Shown one piece after another: positions 17,816 through 25,947 of a stretch of 64,000 bases of DNA. The position numbers and the translations under genes are program-made. Source of the stretch: Winogradskyella helgolandensis (GTDB taxonomy: Bacteria > Bacteroidota > Bacteroidia > Flavobacteriales > Flavobacteriaceae); NCBI RefSeq assembly GCF_013404085.1, contig NZ_JABFHO010000001.1, positions 1 to 64,000 on the forward strand, in the 5' to 3' direction. The notes beneath the pieces are model-generated. The model did no database searches. It worked only from the letters and a program-made list of their open reading frames with translations, and was not told where the DNA came from. The first letter of the stretch is position 1, and every line of letters starts with the position of its first letter.

Positions 17816-18871
17816 TTAATTTTTATACATCTCGTTATAATAATCTTCATAAGCTCCTGAGGTAATATGTTCCATCCACTGCTTATTATCTAAATACCAT
17901 TGTACGGTTTTTTCTATACCTTCTTCAAACTGAAGCGATGGTTCCCAACCGAGTTCATCTTTTAATTTGGTAGCATCAATAGCGTAACGCATATCGTGGC
18001 CTGCACGATCCGTAACATAAGTTATTAATTGGTCTGAAGCTCCTTTTTCGCGACCTAATAAGCGGTCGGTCGTTTCGATTAATACTTTTATTAAGTCGAT
18101 ATTTTTCCACTCGTTAAAACCACCTATATTGTAGGTGTCTCCTAACTTGCCTTTATGAAAGATAACATCAATAGCACTAGCATGGTCATTTACAAATAAC
18201 CAATCGCGTACATTCTCTCCTTTTCCATAGACCGGTAAAGGTTTGTTGTTACATATATTATTGATAAATAATGGTATTAGTTTTTCTGGAAACTGATACG
18301 ACCCATAATTGTTAGAGCAGTTAGAAATTACTGTTGGCAAACCATAGGTATCGTGAAATGCTCTTACAAAATGGTCTGAAGAGGCTTTAGATGCTGAATA
18401 CGGAGAATGCGGATCATAAGCCGTCGTTTCTAAAAAGAAACCTTCATCTCCTAAAGACCCATAGACTTCGTCCGTAGACACATGGTAAAATAACTTATCT
18501 TTAAAATCACCATCCCATGCAAATTTAGCCGCTTGCAATAAGCTTAGCGTCCCCATAATATTAGTCTGTGCAAATGAAAACGGATCTTTTATAGAACGAT
18601 CTACATGCGATTCTGCCGCTAAATGAATAACACTATCTATGTTATGCGTTGCGAAGACGGCTTTTACCTGTTCAAAATCGCAAATATCACATTTTACAAA
18701 GGTGTAGTTGTCTTTAGCTTCAATATCTTTTAAATTGGCCAAATTACCAGCGTAAGTCAACACATCCATATTTACAATATGATAGTCTGGATATTTATTT
18801 ACTAATAATCGCACTAAATGGGAACCGATAAATCCGGCGCCACCGGTAACTAATATATTTCTATTCTTCAT
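17816..18871 (-). CDS. rfbB: dTDP-glucose 4,6-dehydratase
   Basis: Second step of dTDP-L-rhamnose synthesis: dTDP-glucose to dTDP-4-keto-6-deoxyglucose. It has 351 residues, full length. It has the SDR NAD site [19 protein letters not shown] (5-23), HLAAESHVDRSIKDP near 82, the catalytic STDEVYGSLGDEGF near 131 with the DE pair typical of RmlB, YSASKASSDHFVRAF near 160 (Y-x3-K) and NCSNNYGSYQFPEKLIPL near 187. It is the last gene of the rfbA-rfbC-rfbD-rfbB order of transcription and lies 12 bp from rfbD. Confidence 0.97.
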   Translation of the reverse strand: MKNRNILVTGGAGFIGSHLVRLLVNKYPDYHIVNMDVLTYAGNLANLKDIEAKDNYTFVKCDICDFEQVKAVFATHNIDSVIHLAAESHVDRSIKDPFSFAQTNIMGTLSLLQAAKFAWDGDFKDKLFYHVSTDEVYGSLGDEGFFLETTAYDPHSPYSASKASSDHFVRAFHDTYGLPTVISNCSNNYGSYQFPEKLIPLFINNICNNKPLPVYGKGENVRDWLFVNDHASAIDVIFHKGKLGDTYNIGGFNEWKNIDLIKVLIETTDRLLGREKGASDQLITYVTDRAGHDMRYAIDATKLKDELGWEPSLQFEEGIEKTVQWYLDNKQWMEHITSGAYEDYYNEMYKN

Positions 18872-18883
18872 GATGGTAACGTA

Positions 18884-19738
18884 TTATAATTTCTCTAAAC
18901 AGGTTTTTAAAGCATCCCTCCAATACGGAATCTCTAATTGAAACTCATTTTTTATTTTTTGCTTACTTAAGACACTATACGACGGTCTATTTGCAGGTGT
19001 CGGATATTGGTCCGTACCTATAGCATTAAGTTTTATAACTTTATTTTTTATTTCAAAAATGGCGTGTGCAAAATCGAACCAACTGCACACTCCTTCATTT
19101 GAATAATGATAAATTTCAACCTTTTCCGTGTTCAGTTGTGGCACAATATGTAGTATGGCTTCTGCTAAATCTTTGGCGTAAGTTGGTGTTCCAATTTGAT
19201 CACCTACAACACCCAATTCATCCCTATCTTGAGCCAAGCGCAGCATGGTTTTTACAAAGTTATTCCCAAAACTAGAGTAAACCCATGAGGTTCTAATAAT
19301 AATAGCATCTTTTAATTGACTTGCTATAAGGGCGTTTTCACCCTCTAATTTTGTTTCTCCATACACGCTTTTAGGTTGCGTTGGATCCGTTTCAACGTAT
19401 GGTTGACAATTCATACCGTCATAGACATAGTCTGTAGAAACGTGTATGAATTTAGCATCGTGCTTTTTACAAGCCTCAATTAAATGGACAACACCTAAAT
19501 GATTTACGGCATTGGCATGTTCTATATCGCTTTCAGCTTTATCTACAGCCGTATACGCCGCACAGTTAATAACCACATCAATGGCATTATTCTCAAAAAA
19601 ATGTAATACGTCTGTTTTCTTAGAAATATCTAAATCTGCAGACCCTGTGAAAATAAACTGATACGCTTCAAATTTAGAGGCTAGGCTCTGAATTTCGGAT
19701 CCCAATTGACCTGATTTTCCTGTTACAAGTATAGTCAT
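18884..19738 (-). CDS. rfbD: dTDP-4-dehydrorhamnose reductase
   Basis: Final step of dTDP-L-rhamnose synthesis, an NAD(P)H reductase of 284 residues. It has ILVTGKSGQLGSEIQSL at the N-terminus, VINCAAYTAVDKAESD near 56 (RmlD signature), the FIHVSTDYVYDG site near 99, YGETKLEGENAL near 127 (Y-x3-K) and IIRTSWVYSSFGNNFVKTML near 145. Its ATG overlaps the stop of rfbC by one base (19738). It works with the adjacent rfbA, rfbC and rfbB products. Confidence 0.96.
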   Translation of the reverse strand: MTILVTGKSGQLGSEIQSLASKFEAYQFIFTGSADLDISKKTDVLHFFENNAIDVVINCAAYTAVDKAESDIEHANAVNHLGVVHLIEACKKHDAKFIHVSTDYVYDGMNCQPYVETDPTQPKSVYGETKLEGENALIASQLKDAIIIRTSWVYSSFGNNFVKTMLRLAQDRDELGVVGDQIGTPTYAKDLAEAILHIVPQLNTEKVEIYHYSNEGVCSWFDFAHAIFEIKNKVIKLNAIGTDQYPTPANRPSYSVLSKQKIKNEFQLEIPYWRDALKTCLEKL

Positions 19739-20286
19739 TAGAATTCAGATTTAAACGTTTTAAAAACGGGTTGTTTTCCATCCTTATCCGAAAGCTTTAT
19801 ATCGCTTGTTGGTACTTTCCAATCAATAGCTAGGTCAGTGTCATTCCATAACAACCCTGCATCATGTTTTGGGGAGTACGGATTATCGACCTTGTATGAG
19901 AAAATAGCCGTTTCACTTAACACTATAAAACCGTGTGCAAAGCCTTGTGGTACTAAAAATTGTGTTTTGTTTTCAGCACTTAAAACAATAGATTCATGCT
20001 GACCATAGGTTGGAGAATCTTTACGTAAATCTACCGCCACATCTAAGACTTCACCTTGTATAACACGTACAAGTTTTGTTTGTGAATACGGTGGATTTTG
20101 AAAATGCAAGCCTCTTAATACTCCATATTCAGATTTAGACTCGTTATCTTGAACGAAGTGAATATCTGGAAACTGCTCTTTAAACCAAGCTTCCTTGTAA
20201 GCTTCCATAAAATAACCTCTATCATCTTTAAATACTTTGGGTTGAAGTATCACTAAATCCTTAATTCCTGTCTGTATGATTTCCAC
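19738..20286 (-). CDS. rfbC: dTDP-4-dehydrorhamnose 3,5-epimerase
   Basis: Cupin-fold epimerase of 182 residues, the usual length. Motifs: DDRGYFMEAYKEAWF near 21, FVQDNESKSEYGVLRGLHFQ near 44-63 with the catalytic His of RGLHFQ, LVRVIQGEVLDVAVDLRKDS near 72, and GFAHGFIVLSE near 115. It converts dTDP-4-keto-6-deoxyglucose to the L-lyxo form used by RfbD. It overlaps both neighbours by one base (19738 and 20286), so the three are strictly coupled. Confidence 0.97.
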   Translation of the reverse strand: MEIIQTGIKDLVILQPKVFKDDRGYFMEAYKEAWFKEQFPDIHFVQDNESKSEYGVLRGLHFQNPPYSQTKLVRVIQGEVLDVAVDLRKDSPTYGQHESIVLSAENKTQFLVPQGFAHGFIVLSETAIFSYKVDNPYSPKHDAGLLWNDTDLAIDWKVPTSDIKLSDKDGKQPVFKTFKSEF

Positions 20287-21158
20287 TATTTGATACGTTT
20301 TTTTAAATATTGACCGTAGCCTGTTTTACTTAATTCTTCTGCTAATTTCAAAGCTTGTTCCTTACTTATAAAACCTTGCTCATAGGCTATTTCTTCTAAG
20401 CAGGCGACTTTAAGACCTTGTCTATTTTCTATAGTTTGTACAAAATTAGAAGCTTCCATTAAAGAATCGTGCGTACCTGTATCTAACCAAGCATAACCAC
20501 GCCCCATCAATTCTACTTTTAAATTTTTACGTTCTAAATAAGCCTCATTAACCGACGTTATTTCTAATTCACCACGATGAGACGGCTTTATGTTTTTGGC
20601 AATATCAATCACATCATTTGTATAATAGTACAGCCCGACTACCGCATAATTGGATTTTGGTGTGCTTGGTTTTTCTTCAATTGAAATAATCTCTCCAGAA
20701 TCATTAAATTCGGCAACACCATAGCGTTCCGGATCATTGACATAATAGCCAAATACGGTCGCTGTTTTGTCTTGTTCTACGTTGTGTTTGGCAGAAGCAA
20801 TCAACTTTGTTAATCCGTGACCATGAAAAATATTATCTCCAAGAATTAAGCACACATCATCATCACCTATAAAGTCTTCTCCTAAAATAAAGGCTTGTGC
20901 CAGTCCGTCTGGACTTGGTTGTTCTACATACGAAAACGAAACTCCTAAGTTAGATCCATCACCTAATAATTTTTTAAAATTAGGCAAATCATCTGGTGTT
21001 GAAATGATAAGTATTTCCTTGATTCCTGATAACATTAATACCGAAATTGGGTAATATATCATAGGCTTATCATAAACCGGTAGTAATTGTTTTGAAACCC
21101 CTTTTGTGATAGGATACAACCGTGTTCCTGATCCACCTGCTAGTACAATTCCTTTCAT
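20286..21158 (-). CDS. rfbA: Glucose-1-phosphate thymidylyltransferase
   Basis: First enzyme of dTDP-L-rhamnose synthesis: glucose-1-phosphate plus dTTP to dTDP-glucose. It has 290 residues, the usual size. The nucleotide site is [18 protein letters not shown], then [20 protein letters not shown], the metal-binding [13 protein letters not shown] near 109, [19 protein letters not shown] near 145 and [17 protein letters not shown] near 220. It is the first gene of the rfbACDB block. A shared promoter-like element lies about 555 bp upstream, leaving an unusually long leader. Confidence 0.97.
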   Translation of the reverse strand: MKGIVLAGGSGTRLYPITKGVSKQLLPVYDKPMIYYPISVLMLSGIKEILIISTPDDLPNFKKLLGDGSNLGVSFSYVEQPSPDGLAQAFILGEDFIGDDDVCLILGDNIFHGHGLTKLIASAKHNVEQDKTATVFGYYVNDPERYGVAEFNDSGEIISIEEKPSTPKSNYAVVGLYYYTNDVIDIAKNIKPSHRGELEITSVNEAYLERKNLKVELMGRGYAWLDTGTHDSLMEASNFVQTIENRQGLKVACLEEIAYEQGFISKEQALKLAEELSKTGYGQYLKKRIK

Positions 21159-22060
21159 AGTATACGCTTATTTTAATTATTTAATAACATGAGGCAAAAA
21201 ACATATTTGAAGTACAACTTTGAAAACATATAAAGTGACGGCACAGCTTCCCGCTTACCAGTGTCAACTCATTTTTCAAATCAATAACTATCAAATACTT
21301 AATTTTATTATTTCTTTAACTCTTAATCAAGTTGAAAAATATTACTTTTCCAAAACGATAATATGCTAATACATTATTTATTATTTTAAGGCCTAGGCCA
21401 TTGTTATAAACAAAAAAAAACTCCGCAAACATCTAAAGCACAACAAACGAATCGCATGCTTACGATAAAGTGTTTTATTTATCTGTATTGTTCTCCTTTA
21501 CAGAAATCAATACTCATTTAACTTGGATATGGATACAAATGATCAATTCTTTAAGAATTCCATAAAGAAAAACGCCCATTTTACTCATGGACTTTATAAT
21601 TTTTCCTTAAAACAAATGCGTTTTAATCAGCCTATATTCCACTGTAACTCCCTATACAATTGTAACATTGCCAAAAAAAATACAGTTATTGAAATAAACT
21701 ATTATTCCAATCTGCAAATCTAAAAAAAAATCTAAGACTATCTTACTCGATTCGAGTTTTATATAAACTTATACTAAAAGAAATTTATACTGTAAAACAT
21801 TACATTATAGGTATTAAAGCTATTTTCAATAATAAAAACATACAATGCTAGTGCAACTTTGTAAGAAACACAATGCCCCTATTGTTCCAAGACGACTATA
21901 TACTCGGTAGCCTTAGCGTATCAAAGTTAGAATGCCACCGATCCAGTAAAGACCATGACAACGTCACACTAGCCCCTTTACGCTCTGCATTAGAACACGC
22001 TGTACTTAGCTTTTAAGATTTAATAAGATTTCTGCGTAATGTTTTTTTTAAATAAAAAAC
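21159..22060 (-). other. 902-bp non-coding region upstream of rfbA
   Basis: No credible gene is seen; a 66-codon plus-strand frame at 21523-21723 has unconvincing composition and runs into the promoter element. If the element at 21713-21745 is the rfb promoter, about 550 nt (21159-21708) would be transcribed leader. That leader contains a 10-bp perfect palindrome GGCCTAGGCC at 21390-21399, GC-rich against an AT-rich background, and a nine-base T tract on the minus strand (complement of 21413-21421). Downstream of cysQ, 21840-22010 is richer in GC and contains a small ACAAT/ATTGT hairpin, but no terminator is clear. Confidence 0.5.
21713..21745 (-). promoter_or_regulatory. Promoter-like element with TAAGA-N3-TCTTA palindrome upstream of rfbA (copy 1)
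   Basis: The minus strand carries a -7 box TAGATTTG (21715-21722, consensus TAnnTTTG). Ten bases further upstream is a TAAGA-TAG-TCTTA inverted repeat (21733-21745) where a -33 TTG would normally be. The same 33 bp, with one mismatch, occurs at 27076-27108 upstream of the DUF2061/cysC operon in the same orientation. Conservation of both boxes and the spacer length argues for a shared regulator or sigma factor rather than chance. Confidence 0.6.
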
Positions 22061-22891
22061 CTATTTTTTCACTAGAAACCAATGATTTAAGAGTTCTTCT
22101 CTATTATACAACATCGGCGCTTTAGTCTCCCAATCGATAACTTGAAACCCTGCATGTTCGCAAATGGCCTGGCCAGCAGCCGTATCCCATTCCATAGTGG
22201 GCGCAAACCTCGGATAACAATCCGCTTGACCTTCGGCGACCATACATAACTTTAATGAGCTCCCTTTAGAAATTAAATTAACATCACCATGTTTTGTTCG
22301 CATCTCCGAAACATAGGCTTCCGTTTCTGGTGACATGTGCGAACGACTTGCGACAACAGTAAAGGTTTTAACTTCTCTTCCCAACGGTAATTGAGCCCCT
22401 TGTTGCACTAGCGCTTCTACATCATAGTGATCTAGATTTACACTTACTTTAAATGCCCCATCATCAACAGTAGAAAAATAAAGATCCCCTAATACAGGCA
22501 CGTAAATAACCCCAATAACCGTTTTTTGATTCTCTATTAATGCGATATTGACGGTAAACTCACCATTGCGTTTAATAAACTCTTTGGTGCCATCAATTGG
22601 ATCTACGATCCATAACTGATTCCAATCCTTGCGATCGTCGTAAGGTATAGCTTTACCTTCTTCAGATAACACCGGAATATCTGTTGCTTTTAAATGCGAC
22701 ATAATCACATTGTGTGAAGCGATATCGGCTTTAGTTAAAGGAGAATCATCACCTTTCAACTCAACCTCAAAATCATCGGAATGATAGATCTTTAAAATTG
22801 CTTTACCTGCTTCGAGGGCTGCGGTGATACTGTGATGCAGTAATTCAGTGAGGTAGTGAGGCGGTGAGGCGGCGAGGCTTTTATTATTCAT
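22061..22891 (-). CDS. cysQ: 3'(2'),5'-bisphosphate nucleotidase (PAP phosphatase)
   Basis: Mg2+-dependent phosphatase of the inositol-monophosphatase superfamily, 276 residues, which hydrolyses the PAP left after PAPS is used. Motifs: GDDSPLTKADIASHNVI near 47, VLSEEGKAIPYDDR near 75, the metal site WIVDPIDGTKEFIKRNGEFT near 93-112 and the distal WDTAAGQAICEHAGF near 239. The first 20 or so residues (NNKSLAASPPHYLTELLHHS) are unusual: they are encoded by the end of the four-helix-bundle cassette and its inverted repeat, and the ATG lies one base after that gene's stop. The core fold begins at about residue 17. Likely translated by coupling. Confidence 0.94.
   Translation of the reverse strand: MNNKSLAASPPHYLTELLHHSITAALEAGKAILKIYHSDDFEVELKGDDSPLTKADIASHNVIMSHLKATDIPVLSEEGKAIPYDDRKDWNQLWIVDPIDGTKEFIKRNGEFTVNIALIENQKTVIGVIYVPVLGDLYFSTVDDGAFKVSVNLDHYDVEALVQQGAQLPLGREVKTFTVVASRSHMSPETEAYVSEMRTKHGDVNLISKGSSLKLCMVAEGQADCYPRFAPTMEWDTAAGQAICEHAGFQVIDWETKAPMLYNREELLNHWFLVKK
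22832..22868. repeat. Left inverted repeat of the four-helix-bundle cassette
   Basis: This 37-bp run of roughly 7-bp GTGANGN units matches the reverse complement of 23273-23309 at 28 of 37 positions, with the outer ten bases GTGATGCAGT...-side and inner GTGAG ends best conserved. It lies inside the first codons of cysQ, so the repeat is translated. Confidence 0.75.
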
Positions 22892-22892
22892 T

Positions 22893-23249
22893 TTACTTAC
22901 TTAGTTTTTTGTTTAAAGCTTGTTTTAAACGGTATAACATTTTTCTAATTGTAATGATGTTGTTTTGTAATGCATCATCAAACGTTATATACCCTATTCG
23001 CTCTGCTATTACTAACTGTGTTTCTATTTCGGCTAATGATGCCGATGCCATATTTAAAAATTGAATAAAATCTTTTGTAGACCCCCTACTCGAACCCTCA
23101 GCTTTATTTGAAGGCAACGAAACAGCTGCCCTTCTAAGTTGAAAGGTTAATCCAAAATTTTCAGATGCCGGAAAATCCTTCGTGAGTTTATAAATATCCT
23201 CTACTCGATTTAAACTTAATTTATAAACTTCTAAATCTTTATGAGTCAT
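22893..23249 (-). CDS. Four-helix bundle protein (S23/IVS-type, TIGR02436-like)
   Basis: A 118-residue small helical protein. The family signature is plain: DLEVYKLSLNRVEDIYKLTK (5-24), FGLTFQLRRAAVSLPSNKAE near 32-51, GSSRGSTKDFIQFLNMASAS (52-71) and LAEIETQLVIAERIGYI. Such proteins are encoded within intervening sequences of spirochaete 23S rRNA and as stray genes in many Bacteroidota; relatives (Avd) assist diversity-generating retroelements. The molecular role is not settled. Here it interrupts a sulfate-activation operon, directly between cysN and cysQ, flanked by 37-bp inverted repeats, which suggests an inserted cassette. No reverse transcriptase or rRNA lies nearby. Confidence 0.9.
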   Translation of the reverse strand: MTHKDLEVYKLSLNRVEDIYKLTKDFPASENFGLTFQLRRAAVSLPSNKAEGSSRGSTKDFIQFLNMASASLAEIETQLVIAERIGYITFDDALQNNIITIRKMLYRLKQALNKKLSK

Positions 23250-23272
23250 TATTAAAATTTCTACTCTAAGAA

Positions 23273-23309
23273 CTCACCACATCACCGCATCACCATTTCA
23301 CTGCATCAC
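23273..23309. repeat. Right inverted repeat of the four-helix-bundle cassette
   Basis: The 37-bp partner of 22832-22868 in opposite orientation, made of TCACNNC-like units (CTCACCACATCACCGCATCA...). It begins 23 bp upstream of the four-helix-bundle ATG and ends 2 bp from the cysN stop codon (23312-23314), so the insert boundary fits the operon junction exactly. Confidence 0.75.
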
Positions 23310-23311
23310 CA

Positions 23312-24568
23312 CTATATAATCATCCCAGCCCCAATAGTCTCATTGGTTTGTTCATCTATAATAATGATACTACCTGTTTGGCGGTTTTTCTTGTAAGCGT
23401 CATAGAATAAAGGTTTCGCAGTTCTGATAGAAAGACGAGCAATATCATTCATCTCTACTTTATCAATGTCTTCTATACGATGTAACGTATTAATGTCCAC
23501 TTTATATTTTAGCGCTTTCACCATTCCAACAGACTCGTTAGTTGTATGTTTAATCACCACTTTAGTACGTGCTTGAATAGGAGTTGTGCTCATCCAAGTT
23601 ACAAGAACTTCTATGTCTTGACTTACCTCAGGCACATTGTTTTCACGCACAATCATATCACCACGACTGTTATCTATTTCATCTTCTAAAGTCATGGTTA
23701 CAGACATCGGTGCAAAAGCTTCTGAAATTTGCTCACCATTAAGCTCAATAGTTTTTATAGTAGAGACAAAACCTGAAGGCAATGATTTCACTTTGTCTCC
23801 TGGCTTAAAAACACCACCATCAATACGACCTGCAAACCCTCTATAATCTTGATTATCTAAGGTATGTGGCCGAATAACCGACTGAATAGGAAAACGACAA
23901 TCTACCAAATTATGATCGCTAGAAATATGCACGGTTTCTAAATGATACATTAACGTACTCCCGTCGTACCAGTCCATATTTTCAGAACGGTTAACCACAT
24001 TATCTCCATTTAAGGCTGAAATTGGAATAAATTGAATATCATTGATCCCTAACTTAGACGAAAACGCTTTAAAATCTGAAACAATATTATTATACGTTTC
24101 TTCACTATAATCTACCAAGTCCATTTTATTAACGCATACAATAGCATGTGGAATACGCAATAAAGAAGCGATAAATGCATGACGATGTGTTTGTTCCAGC
24201 ATTCCTTTTCTTGCATCAATAAGTATAATGGCTAAGTTAGCCGTTGAAGCACCAGTTACCATATTACGTGTGTACTGTATGTGACCTGGTGTGTCTGCAA
24301 TAATAAATTTACGTTTTGGAGTTGCGAAATAACGATAAGCTACATCAATGGTAATACCTTGTTCGCGTTCAGATTTCAAACCATCTGTAAGTAATGATAA
24401 ATCCACATAATCAAAACCTTTAGATTTACTAGACTCCTCTACAGCGTCTAATTGATCTTGAAAAATTGATTTACTATCATATAATAAACGTCCGATTAAT
24501 GTACTTTTTCCATCATCTACACTTCCTGCTGTTGTGAATCTTAGTAATTCTATGTCTTGGTATTTCAT
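23312..24568 (-). CDS. cysN: Sulfate adenylyltransferase subunit 1 (GTPase)
   Basis: GTPase subunit of ATP sulfurylase, 418 residues, typical of the short Bacteroidota form without a fused APS kinase. EF-Tu-like motifs: G1 AGSVDDGKSTLIGRLLYDSK near 15, the switch region EREQGITIDVAYRYFATPKR near 67, G3 DTPGHIQYTRNMVTGAST near 93 and G4 VNKMDLVDYSEE near 147. Its partner CysD is encoded upstream on the same strand, but 468 bp separate them, unusually far for this pair. Together with CysC it makes PAPS. Confidence 0.96.
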   Translation of the reverse strand: MKYQDIELLRFTTAGSVDDGKSTLIGRLLYDSKSIFQDQLDAVEESSKSKGFDYVDLSLLTDGLKSEREQGITIDVAYRYFATPKRKFIIADTPGHIQYTRNMVTGASTANLAIILIDARKGMLEQTHRHAFIASLLRIPHAIVCVNKMDLVDYSEETYNNIVSDFKAFSSKLGINDIQFIPISALNGDNVVNRSENMDWYDGSTLMYHLETVHISSDHNLVDCRFPIQSVIRPHTLDNQDYRGFAGRIDGGVFKPGDKVKSLPSGFVSTIKTIELNGEQISEAFAPMSVTMTLEDEIDNSRGDMIVRENNVPEVSQDIEVLVTWMSTTPIQARTKVVIKHTTNESVGMVKALKYKVDINTLHRIEDIDKVEMNDIARLSIRTAKPLFYDAYKKNRQTGSIIIIDEQTNETIGAGMII

Positions 24569-25036
24569 GGTGTTTTGTGTTTTCTGTTGTCTGATGTGTT
24601 TTAGTAGGTCGTATATTCATGAGGTTACTCATAAATTCATATTGTTCTTTATTATCTCTTTTTCATTTTTTGCTTGATCAAAAAACGAAACAAAAAAATC
24701 ATAACTGAAAATTATTTTCCTAAAAATTTCTTTCGCTACGGCACAAAAATGGTCTGCCGTTTTCTTAAAATCACTTCAATTTATATTTATAATACGTTTT
24801 CATTATTGTAATCTGTTTCCTGATATTTTTGTTTACCCCTTCGCTTCAAATCATTTTTTACGTAAAATAATTGTTAGGTTGGTTTGGCCTTTGGTAAAAT
24901 TTGAAGCTCATTTTAAAACGATATAAGCTCCCATTCAAATTGTTTCGCCGCTAAACAGGCTCTTAATTAAAACCAACCTTGGAATAGCACTCAAAAAAGT
25001 CTATATTTTAGGCTCTAACTTCTATTTTTTTTTGTT
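24569..25036 (-). other. 468-bp spacer between cysD and cysN with an inverted repeat
   Basis: No gene is seen. The segment around 24660-24785 (TTTTTTGCTTGATCAAAAAA with a TTTTTTG/CAAAAAA stem, followed by a GC-richer TCGCTACGGCACAAAAATGG stretch) looks like a dispersed intergenic repeat. Further on, AGGTTGGTTT at 24876-24885 pairs perfectly with AAACCAACCT at 24970-24979 across an 84-base loop, which could close a structured mRNA segment between cysD and cysN. No -7 box was found. Confidence 0.5.
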
Positions 25037-25942
25037 TTAAAAATACCCTTGTTTTTTACGATCTTCCATGGCTGTTTCTGCACGTTTATCATCTGCACGT
25101 CCACCACGTTCTGTCGTTCTGGTTGTTGCAATTTCTTCAATGATTTTATCTAAAGTATCAGCTTCAGATTCCACTGCTCCAGTAATTGGCATATCACCAC
25201 AAGTACGATAACGAACGGTCATATTTACGACTTCTTCGTTTTCCTTTAACTTAATAAATTCTGAATTTGCCAATATCACACCATCTCTAACCACACAATC
25301 GCGTTGGTGCGAAAAATAAAGTGATGGTAAATCAATATTTTCTAACTTAATATATTCCCAAACATCCATTTCTGTCCAGTTAGAAATTGGAAACACTCTA
25401 AAATGCTCTCCGTAATTTTTACGACCATTAAATAGGTTCCAAAGTTCTGGTCGTTGATTTTTTGGATCCCATTGCCCAAATTCATCTCTATGTGAAAAGA
25501 AACGTTCTTTAGCACGTGCCTTTTCTTCATCGCGTCTTGCTCCTCCCATTGCTGCATCTACTTTATAGTCTTCGAGTGTATCTAAAAGTGAAACGATTTG
25601 AAGTGAATTACGAGACGCATCTGCTCCGGTTTCTTCTTTAGCTCTACCATTATCAATCGCTTCTTGTACCGAACCAACAATAAGTTTCACACCTAATTTC
25701 TCAACCAAAGCATCACGAAAGGCAATTGTTTCTGGAAAATTATGACCTGTATCAATGTGAATTAAAGGAAAAGGAATTTTTGCAGGAAAAAATGCTTTTT
25801 TAGCCAAGTGCGTTAGTAAGATAGAATCCTTACCTCCAGAAAATAATAATACTGGATTTTCGAATTGCGCTGCAATCTCTCTAATCACGAAAATAGCTTC
25901 TGATTCTAATTCTTTTAAATGATTAATTACGTAATTACTCAT
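25037..25942 (-). CDS. cysD: Sulfate adenylyltransferase subunit 2
   Basis: Catalytic subunit of ATP sulfurylase, forming APS from ATP and sulfate; 301 residues, full length. PP-loop ATPase motif FENPVLLFSGGKDSILLTHL near 27-46, FPLIHIDTGHNFPETIAFRD near 58, GARRDEEKARAKERFFSHRD near 133 and the C-terminal RGGRADDKRAETAMEDRKKQ followed by GYF, which is diagnostic of CysD. It starts 5 bp after cysC ends on the same strand. It needs CysN for GTP-driven activity. Confidence 0.97.
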   Translation of the reverse strand: MSNYVINHLKELESEAIFVIREIAAQFENPVLLFSGGKDSILLTHLAKKAFFPAKIPFPLIHIDTGHNFPETIAFRDALVEKLGVKLIVGSVQEAIDNGRAKEETGADASRNSLQIVSLLDTLEDYKVDAAMGGARRDEEKARAKERFFSHRDEFGQWDPKNQRPELWNLFNGRKNYGEHFRVFPISNWTEMDVWEYIKLENIDLPSLYFSHQRDCVVRDGVILANSEFIKLKENEEVVNMTVRYRTCGDMPITGAVESEADTLDKIIEEIATTRTTERGGRADDKRAETAMEDRKKQGYF

Positions 25943-25947
25943 GTTTT

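Noticed and set aside
21523..21723. 66-codon plus-strand ORF upstream of the rfb operon
   Set aside because: It has odd composition (many Asn, Phe, Lys), no recognisable domain or start signal, and runs into the conserved promoter-like element on the other strand; treated as chance.
22893..23249. Accessory protein (Avd) of a diversity-generating retroelement
   Set aside because: No reverse transcriptase, template repeat or variable target repeat was seen within the window; the four-helix gene stands alone.
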